A stretch of DNA of 64,000 bases from Bacillota bacterium (GTDB lineage Bacteria; Bacillota; Clostridia; Christensenellales; CAG-138), in NCBI GenBank assembly GCA_023455425.1, contig JAEYCM010000030.1:1-64000 (forward strand), in the 5' to 3' direction. Under the pieces are notes generated by a model. It made no database searches and had not been told where the DNA came from. It saw only the letters and a program-made list of their open reading frames with translations. Positions 41,501 to 49,033 of this stretch are shown here, piece by piece. Position numbers and translations under genes: made by a program. Numbering within the stretch: position 1 is the stretch's first letter; every line of letters starts with the position of its first letter.

Positions 41501-41651
41501 CTTCCACGCTTTGCTCATTCTGATCATACGCAGAAGTGACGGCCTGCATTTCCGTCTTAAGGGTTTTCAGGTTTCCGTTAATATCCTGAATACCGCGCCG
41601 AAACTCCGCTTCACCCTCAATCCCTATGCGTGGGCCAATATCAAATGCCAT
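38526..41651 (-). CDS. Tail tape measure protein
   Basis: A 1041-residue protein that sets tail length and is threaded through the tail tube. It has an N-terminal coiled coil (about 20-120), hydrophobic stretches at about 155-185 and 425-520, further coiled coil (about 525-790, rich in Thr/Glu/Ala) and a Gly/Ser C-terminal end. It follows the tail chaperone G/GT cistron, the usual position. AAGGGGG lies before the ATG. Confidence 0.93.
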   Translation of the reverse strand: MAFDIGPRIGIEGEAEFRRGIQDINGNLKTLKTEMQAVTSAYDQNEQSVEALSAKSQVLTKTVDAQRSKLAELQKGLAASSEKYGENDRTTQGWQQAVNAATAELNKMERELHTTESALGNLNEEAKQKALAEYSEQAALLGDRLRNGLDRALNISMAGIAALSGAAIAGTKALIDLAGASGEFADDVMTTAAQTGLTVQKLQELDYAMRFIDTEVEVYTGSMAKMIKNMATAAKGTGDAAAAFRTLKVDIRDSVTGELRDSQTVFGETIDALGRMENETQRDALAMQIFGKSAQALNPLIKAGGAALAEYSQEARDLGLVLSDEAVASLGEYDDVMQRVSAQTQVLGRQVALNVINPMKQSGNVVSDAINKISKSLQSGALKSAMTKIGDSAAKLVVKGAELADKVIPKVADGIEFLVDNGGKLLAGLVAVTAATGTLKAAMAIHATIKAAAAGWAAYTAAQVAATTATSAATVATTGLNAVLAANPIMAVIMLVAALAAGVGAYAIATGGASSKTKELEESTKALQTELDNTAQAHQDAIKGIEDQAATADVLIDKIDELAKKEGKTAGEKATLLGLIEELNEQVPDLNLAYDDQTNSLNMTASAVRAMVKAQMEAARQTQNIERLKTLYTQQATISNDLAQKQKMLEQATAEYNEVLERKNQNESQRAYAEMGAYNRLQDHTEAVNAAKQAQFENNLEIVKTEEVVNAAAAATEAATEATKASTEATTENTKLTEEQMEQLEARYKTYAENTQSLFSTLAEKVADSTAKSVSALTQSLIDNQTVVEKWADNLNTLAGRGVDEGIIQQLREAGPEAAKQVQALVDASDEELKKLNSAFQKGADVATNTFMTAIGVTDFLNAGTKAIDDIASRVTQNTALSSATQRQIVDAFSTMQREISTQNFPTLGQQIADGIINGINSRTASGATAMGGFVKSLLSAAKKAAEIKSPSKLFKRELGAYMGQGAVEGMTESIRNSGMAVRQAMQSLTTNNISSPQYNNNFGGLSVTVLGNADRESAGTIGREAGDRLGMKLRWKGVNP

Positions 41652-41663
41652 GGATGCACCCCC

Positions 41664-42220
41664 TTACAGCCATTTCGGCGGGCCTGACGCGCGCCGGTAT
41701 TCCCGCCCGTTGACTACCCGAACATCCGGATCATCAAAAAGAAGGAAATCAAAAAGCGTTTCCAAATTGCTTTCATCCAATTGCTTTGGACTCCAATGAA
41801 ACGCTTTTATCAGTTGCCGGTATAGCTTGATGATTTCTTGTTCCAGGTCTATTACTGCCGGGGCCGACCCGCCGCCCCGCTTGAGTTTTTTGTGATTACA
41901 GCATCCACGCCGTAGATAATCATGGTGATCTGTTCATCAATCTCATCCGGCGTATGGCTCTTTTCCAGTTCATCCGGGGTAAACTGCCCACCATAGACAT
42001 TGCAGATGAGGTTCGCTTTACGCGTTGCAACCTCATCCATGGCGGTTAATATCTGATCCGCAAAGTCAACATAGGATTCACCATCACCAGCGCCCGCCGC
42101 CGCCATTTTGGGTACGCGGACAGCATCCTTATTGATGGCAATCGCCTCACGTGCATCCCATGCCGTAACCTTGCCGGAAGTAAAGAGGTGGTCCCCAAGC
42201 TTTATTTTCAGCGTTTTCAT
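41664..42220 (-). CDS. Tail assembly chaperone GT fusion (-1 frameshift)
   Basis: The G frame (41852-42220, 122 residues) has A AAA AAC near its end (plus-strand 41891-41885). A -1 slip there enters an open frame that has no start codon of its own and runs to a TAA at 41664-41666, adding 73 residues (112+73 = 185). That frame is rich in phage-chaperone features (Trp-Ser-Pro-Lys-Gln, Leu-Phe-Asp-Phe). The heptamer is in the correct phase (..A AAA AAC) and the fusion lies directly before the tape measure gene, as in lambda G/GT. Confidence 0.82.
41852..42220 (-). CDS. Tail assembly chaperone G (zero-frame product)
   Basis: A 122-residue protein between tail tube and tape measure genes, made without frameshift. 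It begins MKTLKIKLGDHLFTSGKVTAWDAREA and is mostly helical. It binds the tape measure during tail assembly and is absent from the mature virion. Start ATG at 42220 follows AAAGGAGATAAAG. The last 10 codons lie after the slippery site and are skipped in the GT product. Confidence 0.78.
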   Translation of the reverse strand: MKTLKIKLGDHLFTSGKVTAWDAREAIAINKDAVRVPKMAAAGAGDGESYVDFADQILTAMDEVATRKANLICNVYGGQFTPDELEKSHTPDEIDEQITMIIYGVDAVITKNSSGAAGRPRQ

Positions 42221-42239
42221 TTCTTTATCTCCTTTCGCC

Positions 42240-42248
42240 TGCTATAAT
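42240..42248 (+). promoter_or_regulatory. Extended -10 of the lipoprotein moron
   Basis: TGC-TATAAT, a perfect -10 with the TGN extension, 27 bases before the lipoprotein ATG and on the strand opposite to all late genes. The -35 is poor (TTTCTT at 17 bases), as extended -10 promoters allow. It overlaps the start of the chaperone G gene. Confidence 0.65.
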
Positions 42249-42274
42249 TTAGAAAAAACCGTATGGAGGGACAA

Positions 42275-42700
42275 ATGAAAAAAAACATCTGCATTCTTTT
42301 GTTCTGCTTTTTGTTTTTGTTATGCGCATGTAAGCCGTCCGATATGAGACAAGACATTTATGATATTGGAAAGGACGCCCTAACCGTGACCGATTCGTAC
42401 ATAAATGGAAAAGCCTCTGCGAAAATTACCGAACCGCTTCTAGACGGCCTATACGATGCACTGCAAAAATACGATGATACCAGCACATCAGAATTGATAT
42501 TATCTCTTAAACTGTCAGCCCTTGCTCATGAAATATCAATGGCCGCCATTGATGAGCAAGCCGCCGAATTGATGGACGCCGCAAACACCCTATTTGACGG
42601 ATTAGGTGCAACTGCAACCCTAGAGCCGCTTGAACAAAGTTCCGACTTCACCAAAATCAAAGAAGCGCGCGACGCGCTTGCAAAGACAATCGGAAAGTAA
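42275..42700 (+). CDS. Prophage lipoprotein (moron)
   Basis: A 141-residue secreted lipoprotein of unknown function. The signal is MKKNICILLFCFLFLLCACK, with lipobox LCAC. The mature part is helical and acidic without a known motif. GGAGGGACAA precedes the ATG at 42275 (the frame's earlier ATG at 42263 is upstream of that site). It is the only plus-strand gene among the tail genes, has its own promoter and terminator, and is more AT-rich than its neighbours. This fits a lysogenic-conversion gene expressed from the prophage, for instance surface exclusion. Confidence 0.8.
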   Translation: MKKNICILLFCFLFLLCACKPSDMRQDIYDIGKDALTVTDSYINGKASAKITEPLLDGLYDALQKYDDTSTSELILSLKLSALAHEISMAAIDEQAAELMDAANTLFDGLGATATLEPLEQSSDFTKIKEARDALAKTIGK

Positions 42701-42739
42701 AATCAACTATCAACTTAAGACATCCTTATACAACGAAAG

Positions 42740-42764
42740 AAGGGCGGCCCGTCAGGCCGCCCTT
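42740..42764. terminator. Bidirectional terminator of the moron
   Basis: A perfect 10-bp stem AAGGGCGGCC / GGCCGCCCTT with a 5-base loop. T-rich sequence follows on the plus side (ATGTTTTTTG) and a weaker CTTTC on the minus side. It lies between the moron stop and the tail tube stop, so late transcription must read through it. Confidence 0.75.
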
Positions 42765-42785
42765 ACAATGTTTTTTGTGCCGTTG

Positions 42786-43697
42786 TTATGCCGTGGTGAA
42801 TGCCAGCGTGGTTTCCGCGAGGCTCTGGCCGTAGATATCCTTTACACCGGACAGCACCACGAAATGGAGCGTGTCCGCCGCAAGGTTTGCCGCAGGCGTA
42901 ATGGTAAGGATTTTGCCCGTAGCGTCATACGCTTTGGTTACAGGCACAATGTTGCCGCTTTCATTGAGCAGCAGCACCGCCTGCGCCGCAAGCTTGTTAT
43001 TGAACGTCAGTGTTACGACACCGCCCACAGGAACATTGGTTGCATCATCCACAGGAGCGGAGCCGGAAAGCGCAAGGGCAGCAGGAGGCATGGCTGTTTC
43101 GGGCGTTTGCACTTGGCTATACCAAGCATCGGCACCGGTGAATGCCGCATCCGTGGTATCAGCATAGATACGCTTCATGCCTTTAATCTTTCCGTTGACC
43201 GGCCATTTGTGTGTGGTCTTTATGGCCGTGAACATCATCTCAAAATTTCGTTTGTCAACGGTCGTTGTTCTGCTTGCCGCTTCTTCCGGCCCCGCAGAGA
43301 ACGTTCCTTTCAGGTACTGGTAATACCGCTTTTCGCCCATGCCCATTTCAAACTCGAAAGCAACGGCGAAATAGGGAGGCTCCGGCGTGCCGGAATCCAG
43401 CACGCGCCCCGATGCTTCGTCATAATCCTTGCCGGTGTAGTAGGCAACCTTGCGCGCAGGCACGTTACTAAAACGCATCTGCAACGGGGTAGCGCCCTCA
43501 CTCACATAATTGAACATCGGCACGCCATCAAAATAGGATGTGTCGTTTTCCACCTCCGCGCCGCCCGTGATTTCGCCCGTAGGCGCAAGATACTCCGGCG
43601 TTTCACAGGTGTATGCATCCGGCGTATCCTCCAGTATCTTTGCCGCATGCGCATTGGCTACGCTTACAAATTCGCCGTATTGCTCGTTACCGTTCAT
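42786..43697 (-). CDS. Major tail tube protein with Ig-like C-terminus
   Basis: A 303-residue phi13-type major tail protein (about 1-195: MNGNEQYGEFVSVANAHAAK..., GVPMFNYVSEGATPLQMRF) followed by an SbsA/Big-type Ig-like domain (about 205-303: GSAPVDDATNVPVGGVVTLTF...). Such tail-surface Ig domains are thought to help weak adsorption to cells. It is placed between the gp10-like protein and the chaperone. Confidence 0.85.
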   Translation of the reverse strand: MNGNEQYGEFVSVANAHAAKILEDTPDAYTCETPEYLAPTGEITGGAEVENDTSYFDGVPMFNYVSEGATPLQMRFSNVPARKVAYYTGKDYDEASGRVLDSGTPEPPYFAVAFEFEMGMGEKRYYQYLKGTFSAGPEEAASRTTTVDKRNFEMMFTAIKTTHKWPVNGKIKGMKRIYADTTDAAFTGADAWYSQVQTPETAMPPAALALSGSAPVDDATNVPVGGVVTLTFNNKLAAQAVLLLNESGNIVPVTKAYDATGKILTITPAANLAADTLHFVVLSGVKDIYGQSLAETTLAFTTA

Positions 43698-43706
43698 ATG
43701 GCCCTC

Positions 43707-44192
43707 CTAACTCATAATCTTTTGAATATCCGCTTCCACGCTTGACGCCATGGCATCCTCCGCGCGTGGCTTTGTGGCCTTTACCGTTTTTCTTACAAAC
43801 GGTTGTTTCCGGCGCACGGAAGATCCACTTTCAATGGCGCGCGCAAGCAATTGATTGGGCAGCCCTTGCTTGTGCTTGGCGGTCGGCATCTTCCCGTAAC
43901 CATCAAAACCAACCTTCGCATTCCAATCGCCCCGGTCATCCCGCATGATCGGCGTTATACCAAGGCTGGCAAGCAGGTCCTTTTTGTGCTGCTTGGAAAC
44001 GCCCGTGAACTGATCGCCGCGCAGATACCGGAACTTTTCTTCCGGCAGCGCTTCAATTGCATTGCGCAGTTCATCCGTAACAATGGCCGCACCCGCAAAT
44101 ATGGCCCGCTTGGCTATTTCCTCCGATCCCGCAGCCAGCCGTGAGAGTTTCAGCGCGTAATCATCCCCAGCCTTGAAAGCAAACCTAGGCAT
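43707..44192 (-). CDS. HK97 gp10-like tail component
   Basis: A 161-residue protein beginning MPRFAFKAGDDYALKLSRLA, typical of the HK97-gp10 family of head-tail/tail-completion proteins. The frame opens upstream to 44285, but GGGGG lies 9 bases before the ATG at 44192. It overlaps the preceding gene by 8 bases. Confidence 0.75.
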   Translation of the reverse strand: MPRFAFKAGDDYALKLSRLAAGSEEIAKRAIFAGAAIVTDELRNAIEALPEEKFRYLRGDQFTGVSKQHKKDLLASLGITPIMRDDRGDWNAKVGFDGYGKMPTAKHKQGLPNQLLARAIESGSSVRRKQPFVRKTVKATKPRAEDAMASSVEADIQKIMS

Positions 44193-44523
44193 GCGGCGAT
44201 ACCCCCAATTGCCAGCGCCAAATATGGTGTATGTATCCGTTCTCATCCATATCAGGCGGCAGCACATCAACAAGTTCCCACGCAACAGGGAGGCTATTCA
44301 GTACCGCCTGAATAGCCTCCGCATTAGGGTCAAACTCTGTTTTTGTGAAGTAATCCAGCGTACCGCCCATGTATTGGGTATGCATTTTTCCGTCTGCATA
44401 GGATGCGCCGTCCTGCCCGTCCTCCGCCCACACGATATACTTATCCAGCTTTTTATGCGTCCCGTAATGATGCACATCCGGCGTGACCGCAAGGAACGCA
44501 GCACCAAATTCAAGCAATGTCAT
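44185..44523 (-). CDS. Tail completion or head-tail protein
   Basis: A 112-residue protein of a small tail-terminator-like type, named here from its position between the closure protein and gp10-like gene. It has MTLLEFGAAFLAVTPDVHHY at the start and a conserved-looking GGTLDYFTKTEFD core. It overlaps the upstream gene by 14 bases. Confidence 0.55.
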   Translation of the reverse strand: MTLLEFGAAFLAVTPDVHHYGTHKKLDKYIVWAEDGQDGASYADGKMHTQYMGGTLDYFTKTEFDPNAEAIQAVLNSLPVAWELVDVLPPDMDENGYIHHIWRWQLGVSPHA

Positions 44524-44863
44524 AGGCTTGTGTCACCGCCTCCAGCGTCAGCCGCATTTCAGGCGGCTGCGCATCCTCAATATACTGCACCTGCACAATG
44601 CGGTACTGCTGCCCATCGTTTGGAATGGCTACGTCCTGCGTGGATACGTTTTGCCGCAGCGGGCAATCCAGCACCCGTTCAATCTGCACACCCGCCTGCA
44701 TGGCGTTGTAGAAGCGTTGCTGACCTACCGTGCGTTCCTTATACCGTAGCTGCTCTTTTAGCACAAGGTGTTCCTTTGGCTTGCGCGGAGGGTCCGCGAT
44801 GTTATCCACACGGCAGATTTTTACCAGCCCATCATTATGCGTCTGGTGTTTCTTCGTGATCAT
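44510..44863 (-). CDS. Head closure / head-tail adaptor protein
   Basis: A 117-residue protein in the phage head-tail joining family (SPP1 gp16-like), with RFYNAMQAGVQIERVLDCP and a C-terminal YRIVQVQYIEDAQPPEMRLTLE strand pattern. GGAGG lies 6 bases before the ATG at 44863; the frame opens farther upstream but without a site. It overlaps the connector gene by 29 bases. Confidence 0.72.
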   Translation of the reverse strand: MITKKHQTHNDGLVKICRVDNIADPPRKPKEHLVLKEQLRYKERTVGQQRFYNAMQAGVQIERVLDCPLRQNVSTQDVAIPNDGQQYRIVQVQYIEDAQPPEMRLTLEAVTQAYDIA

Positions 44864-45140
44864 CCGGCACCTCCGCATGCATTTGCAGCCCCAGCAGTTC
44901 ATGCTGGTAGTTGGTTTGGAATTCATCAAAAGCGCCCGCCCGCACATAGCGCACGTATTCAATGAGCAATGCGCGGGCGTTGTTCTGTTGGGAATAGTCC
45001 TGCGGTGTTCCCGCTACGCCGTCAAGGTAGAAGATACCGCGCTCGATCTGCCCGGCAAGCTTCACTTCCGCCTGCGGATCGTCCCACGTGAAATCCACCT
45101 CGTTTTTCATGGCTTCCAGCAATCCGGCAGGCTGTGGCAT
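44835..45140 (-). CDS. Head-tail connector (gp6-like)
   Basis: A 101-residue protein with the gp6/YqbG-like connector pattern: an N-terminal helix, QAEVKLAGQIERGIFYLDGVAGTPQDY, then ARALLIEYVRYVRAGAFDEFQTNY. It forms the ring under the portal. It is placed after the capsid gene and an extra small protein. Confidence 0.75.
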   Translation of the reverse strand: MPQPAGLLEAMKNEVDFTWDDPQAEVKLAGQIERGIFYLDGVAGTPQDYSQQNNARALLIEYVRYVRAGAFDEFQTNYQHELLGLQMHAEVPDDHEETPDA

Positions 45141-45143
45141 GCG

Positions 45144-45434
45144 CTATTCCTCCCCCGCAGCAGTATTGGGCGGGCCACCGACATCATCTTCACCGGCAGC
45201 AGTATTGGGCGGGCCACCGGCGTCATCTTCACCCGCAGCAGTATTGGGCGGACCACCGGCAGCATCTTCACCGGCAGGCGGCCCGCCCTCCTTTTTCAAT
45301 TCCGCCACCAGCACGCCAAAGCGGGTGGCGTTCATTTCGGCAAACCGTTTCTTGTTTACCTCAATTAAGTCACCCGCTTCATAAATGGCTTTCGTGTGCT
45401 TATCACGAAAGCGCCGCAATACGGTTGCTTTCAT
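45144..45434 (-). CDS. Small virion-region protein with a 13-residue repeat tail
   Basis: A 96-residue protein: a globular N-terminal 50 residues (KATVLRRFRDKHTKAIYEAGD...) and a tail of three tandem 13-residue units (AGED-xx-GGPPNTA) plus a partial fourth. It lies between capsid and connector. The family of the N-terminal part is common at this phage locus but has no defined function. Confidence 0.65.
   Translation of the reverse strand: MKATVLRRFRDKHTKAIYEAGDLIEVNKKRFAEMNATRFGVLVAELKKEGGPPAGEDAAGGPPNTAAGEDDAGGPPNTAAGEDDVGGPPNTAAGEE
45153..45275. repeat. 39-bp tandem repeat inside the small virion gene
   Basis: About three copies of a 39-base unit encoding AGEDxxGGPPNTA. Differences are few and mostly at the two variable residues, so the repeat is recent and may change length. 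Confidence 0.7.
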
Positions 45435-45437
45435 AGC

Positions 45438-46673
45438 TTACGCCTCCGCTACGGGGAATTCATCCGCGTTCACCACATACACCTGCTGCACGACAGCTTC
45501 AAGGCCGGTGATGTCGGCATAAACGAATGCATTCGCGTCCAACGCGCGGCCATCGCCATACAGTTTGATGGCGTACGCGCGCTGGTCCTCCATGAATTTC
45601 ACAGAATCGTCGCTTTCGATCTTCCCGCCCTTGCTGGTGCCAAGGCCCGCAAAATACTTCTTGGGCAACCCGAACACCGCCTTGCCGGACGGTACCGCCG
45701 CAGACTGGTAAACCGTCGTTGGGAAGGGAAAGACGTTGTTGTTGTAGGTGCCATCCACGCCGCGAACAGTTGTCACGGGCATTACCTTTGTGAAATAGTC
45801 GGCGGGATTCACAACAAGGATAACGCTGGTAATCGGCCTGCGTTTGTTGTTCGGCCCCTGCGACAGCGTATTGAGGATGCTGCCATAGGTTGTCGTGTCA
45901 AGTTTGTTAACCGTTATAGTGTTTTTGCGAGGATAAACACCATCCACCGCACCCGTAAGTGCGCGTGTCATGCCCAACAGTTTGTCCTTGCCGTCACCAT
46001 CCACAAGCGCTTCTTCAAGGCCAGCGGCCAACGCTTCGGACAGAGCCGCGCGTACATAACGGTCGATCCACTCCGGCCCCAAGTCAAGCAGCCCCTTGGA
46101 AATAAGCATGTAAGCCGTCAGCTTCTTTTTGGAAAGTTCAATCTTTGCAAACGATGCGCCAATTTCGCCTGCGATGGCCGCCGTGATTTCACCCCATACG
46201 GCAGTGCCGGACGTGGTGCTGATGTAGATTTCAGTCAGCGCCGCCGTCTGTTCAAAGTTGATGGCTTCGAGTATCGGATGTTCGGCGGTAAGGTCCGCAA
46301 ACACGGAATCCACAATGGATTTCGGAAGGATCGTGTCCGTGTTCGCAAGGGCCTGCTGCGGCGTTGCGGACTTGGCCGCGTCAATGAAACGCTGGTAGAA
46401 CTCGGTTTCCTTACTGGTCAGGGCATGCACGCCGCGCCCCGCAAGGATTGTCTGATCGTTGGACTGAATCAGGCCCTTGGCTTCCGCAATAACGTTCTGT
46501 TCGATGAATTCAAACAGTTCGACAACGGAGGTATTCCAAGATTCCGTGTTACCGTCCCGCGCCGCCTGGTTCATCTTCTGGAGGATTTCCTGTTTTTCCT
46601 GCAACGCCATATCAAAGTTTTTCATGGCATGGAGTTGCAAATTCATCTTGAAGGGGATAGCGTTTATTTTCAT
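45438..46673 (-). CDS. Major capsid protein, HK97 fold
   Basis: A 411-residue capsid protein. The N-terminal delta-like region (about 1-100) is helical; the HK97 core follows with ALTSKETEFYQRFIDAA, then the E-loop and P-domain. AAAGGAG lies 9 bases before the ATG at 46673, which gives MKINAIPFKMNLQLHAMKN. It is placed right after the ClpP-like protease, its likely processing enzyme. Confidence 0.88.
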   Translation of the reverse strand: MKINAIPFKMNLQLHAMKNFDMALQEKQEILQKMNQAARDGNTESWNTSVVELFEFIEQNVIAEAKGLIQSNDQTILAGRGVHALTSKETEFYQRFIDAAKSATPQQALANTDTILPKSIVDSVFADLTAEHPILEAINFEQTAALTEIYISTTSGTAVWGEITAAIAGEIGASFAKIELSKKKLTAYMLISKGLLDLGPEWIDRYVRAALSEALAAGLEEALVDGDGKDKLLGMTRALTGAVDGVYPRKNTITVNKLDTTTYGSILNTLSQGPNNKRRPITSVILVVNPADYFTKVMPVTTVRGVDGTYNNNVFPFPTTVYQSAAVPSGKAVFGLPKKYFAGLGTSKGGKIESDDSVKFMEDQRAYAIKLYGDGRALDANAFVYADITGLEAVVQQVYVVNADEFPVAEA

Positions 46674-46695
46674 GGTTGTCGCTCCTTTCCGCCCA

Positions 46696-47511
46696 TTACA
46701 GGGCAGCAAAAAATTGTTTTAGTTTATCTTCCGGTTTCGGTTCCGGCGCTGGAGGCGGTTCCGGTGTGGGATGCGTTTCAGGCACAGGCTTGGCTTGCCG
46801 CGGTGTTTCCATGGCCGTCATGGCCGCGCCAAACGATTGCTTGAGCGCCTGAAAATATTTGATCTGCTCGGCCATGTTCGTATTCATGCGCTGCATAGCC
46901 TGCGTCATCTGCGTAGTGTCCGCCGCCTGCTCCGCAATTTCATCACACAGACCATATGCAAGGCATTCCTGCGCGGTAAGGATGGTTTCCGCGTCCATCA
47001 ACTCGGTAAGCTTTTCGGGGGTTAGCGTTTCGTTCGCCCTGGCAAGATACAGTTGTCGGTTGCCCTCCATCATGCTGTCCAGTTGATCCGCGCATTGCCG
47101 ATGTTCTTTTGCATTCCCAAAGCATCCCTGCATCATCGGGTGGATGCCCATGCACGCATTGATGCGCATGATAATCTTGTCACCCGCCATTGCGATAACC
47201 GATGCAATAGAATGCGCAAAACCGTCCACGTAGACGGTTTTTTCTGCGGTGTGCCTTTTAAGTTGCGCGTAGATGCCGTACCCTTCCACGACAGAGCCGC
47301 CGATGCTGTTAATGTACAGGTTGATGTACTTCACATTCGGATACTCGGCCAGCTTTTGCCGGAAGAAATCCGCGGACGTTTCACTTTCAATTTTCGCACC
47401 AGTCCACCAATCATAGTCATCCGGTGCAACCACGCTGTAGATGTAAAGATCCAACGTATCCGGCCTGTCCATCTGCTGCTTGAAATCAAATTTCAAGATT
47501 TCGAATTTCAC
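46696..47511 (-). CDS. ClpP-like prohead protease
   Basis: A 271-residue S14-type head maturation protease. The catalytic Ser is in GFAHSIASVIAMAGD and His in GIHPMMQG, with the oxyanion/strand region NLYINSIGGSVVEGYGIY. The C-terminal 45 residues are Pro-rich (PEPPPAPEPKPE) and probably a flexible scaffold link. It sits between the portal group and the capsid. Confidence 0.9.
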   Translation of the reverse strand: MKFEILKFDFKQQMDRPDTLDLYIYSVVAPDDYDWWTGAKIESETSADFFRQKLAEYPNVKYINLYINSIGGSVVEGYGIYAQLKRHTAEKTVYVDGFAHSIASVIAMAGDKIIMRINACMGIHPMMQGCFGNAKEHRQCADQLDSMMEGNRQLYLARANETLTPEKLTELMDAETILTAQECLAYGLCDEIAEQAADTTQMTQAMQRMNTNMAEQIKYFQALKQSFGAAMTAMETPRQAKPVPETHPTPEPPPAPEPKPEDKLKQFFAAL

Positions 47512-47831
47512 TTTGTTTCACCTCCTTCCAGCCGAATCCGGCGCGGCTCCTGACCCGGATTTGCAAGCATGATTGCCTCCAAGAGCCTGTGTTCGTTCAC
47601 CACAATTTCATCGGTGTCACGGTCGAACCGTATTGCACTGCACAGGTTCACCCGATCCCCACGCCATGAAAGGCAGCGCAGTATGCGCATTGCAACATGC
47701 AGCCGCTCACATTCTTTGCAGCCTGTAAGTGCAATGCCAAAATTGATGGTAGGCCCGATGGTACGCCCGCCCTCATGAAGTTCCGGCCTTGCACGGCCAA
47801 ACAGCTTGTTAAAAAGCGCCCCCAACTTCAT
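47508..47831 (-). CDS. Small protein between portal and protease
   Basis: A 107-residue protein beginning MKLGALFNKLFGRARPEL. GGAGG lies 9 bases before the ATG; the portal stop overlaps the start (4 bases). It overlaps the protease start by 4 bases too, so it belongs to the head operon. I do not recognise a family. A CKEC pair is present. Confidence 0.65.
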   Translation of the reverse strand: MKLGALFNKLFGRARPELHEGGRTIGPTINFGIALTGCKECERLHVAMRILRCLSWRGDRVNLCSAIRFDRDTDEIVVNEHRLLEAIMLANPGQEPRRIRLEGGETK

Positions 47832-49021
47832 TTGCTTGTTCCTCCCGTTGCAGCTTTTAGCGCCTCCTCCAGAGGCATGAAGTTCTTTGTGATATGGTGG
47901 ATATCCGCCCACGGCTCGTTTATGGTTGGCCTCCCCAGCAAGCGCAGAACGCCGTTCACGCTGAATGCGCCGGAGCCTATGAGTTTTTCTATCTCCGTGG
48001 CTTCTGCCAAAACATCAACGTGCTTGATCTGGCTGGTATCAATCACCAAATCATTTCCGCGCAGATGTGCCTCCCGGCCAATGCGCTTGCGTACAATTTC
48101 CTCACGCAGGAAATCCGCCCACGGGTCAATCGTGAAGGTCAGCAGTTGATCCACAGCTTCAGAAGTTCCCTGCACATCACCCCGCAGCAGCGCAGGCGGT
48201 ATGCCATATCCCAGCGCCGTAAAATCAAAAATATCCGAGACAAGCGCCCGGATATCACGTGTGGTTTCGTTGGAATAGGTGGTACTGTTTGCGAACGGTT
48301 TCAAATCCAGCCCTTTGCCCAGCGGCAGCGCGCCGTTTTCCGCCTCCATGAACGGCTTGATTTTTTGCTTGAGCCAGTCCGTTAACCACTTGCTACGCCA
48401 TTCTATTGGGTCCCCATCCACCCCTTTTGGCGGGTCGGGCAACGTATCATAGTGGAACGTTGCCCGCGTGCCGCGCGACTTTTGGTAGGCTTTCATGGAG
48501 AACGCCAGCAGTTTTGAATACGTGGCATACAGCGAGTTGATCACGGGCCGTGTGGCTTTCTCTGACAATTCCCAATACAACACATCAGATTGTTTGAACG
48601 GTTGCGGGAAGGTGAAATCCCCAACCGTCACCTGCGTAAAGATATCATCGTACAGCGTATAGTCTTTTTTCACAAAACTATCCGCCACAAGCAGCTGATT
48701 TTCGTATTGGACCACCAAAGCTTCAGTGTTATCTACCAGCCGGTTTACGATCTTTCGCAGGTATACGCTGCTGTTTTCATTTTTGTTCGGCTCCACATTC
48801 CACGCGTACCACTCCCGCCCCTTGACTTCCACGCCATTGGTGAACGTTTTAAATTCACACTTGCTGATGGAATTGCCAAGCAGCGTCTTCACGGCCCCAA
48901 GTGCAAGGTCCCTAAAGCACGCCTCCCCATAAAGAGCTTCAAACTCCCGTATCAACGCACTATCCACATTCAACGGTACAGCGCCATGGAGTTTAGCCCA
49001 CAGCCCCGCAATAATGCCCAT
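47828..49021 (-). CDS. Portal protein, HK97 family
   Basis: A 397-residue portal that forms the dodecameric DNA gate. It has GAVKTLLGNSISKCEF, the LADSF/KKDYTLYDD region, TYSNETTRDIRALVSDIFDFT and the C-terminal RDGIG-like region GKGLDLKPFANS. It follows terminase by 12 bases and overlaps the small gene by 4. Confidence 0.9.
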   Translation of the reverse strand: MGIIAGLWAKLHGAVPLNVDSALIREFEALYGEACFRDLALGAVKTLLGNSISKCEFKTFTNGVEVKGREWYAWNVEPNKNENSSVYLRKIVNRLVDNTEALVVQYENQLLVADSFVKKDYTLYDDIFTQVTVGDFTFPQPFKQSDVLYWELSEKATRPVINSLYATYSKLLAFSMKAYQKSRGTRATFHYDTLPDPPKGVDGDPIEWRSKWLTDWLKQKIKPFMEAENGALPLGKGLDLKPFANSTTYSNETTRDIRALVSDIFDFTALGYGIPPALLRGDVQGTSEAVDQLLTFTIDPWADFLREEIVRKRIGREAHLRGNDLVIDTSQIKHVDVLAEATEIEKLIGSGAFSVNGVLRLLGRPTINEPWADIHHITKNFMPLEEALKAATGGTSK

Positions 49022-49033
49022 GCAACCACCTCT

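Noticed and set aside
45153..45275. CRISPR array
   Set aside because: The units are contiguous and coding, without spacers. No CRISPR repeat or cas gene was seen in the window.
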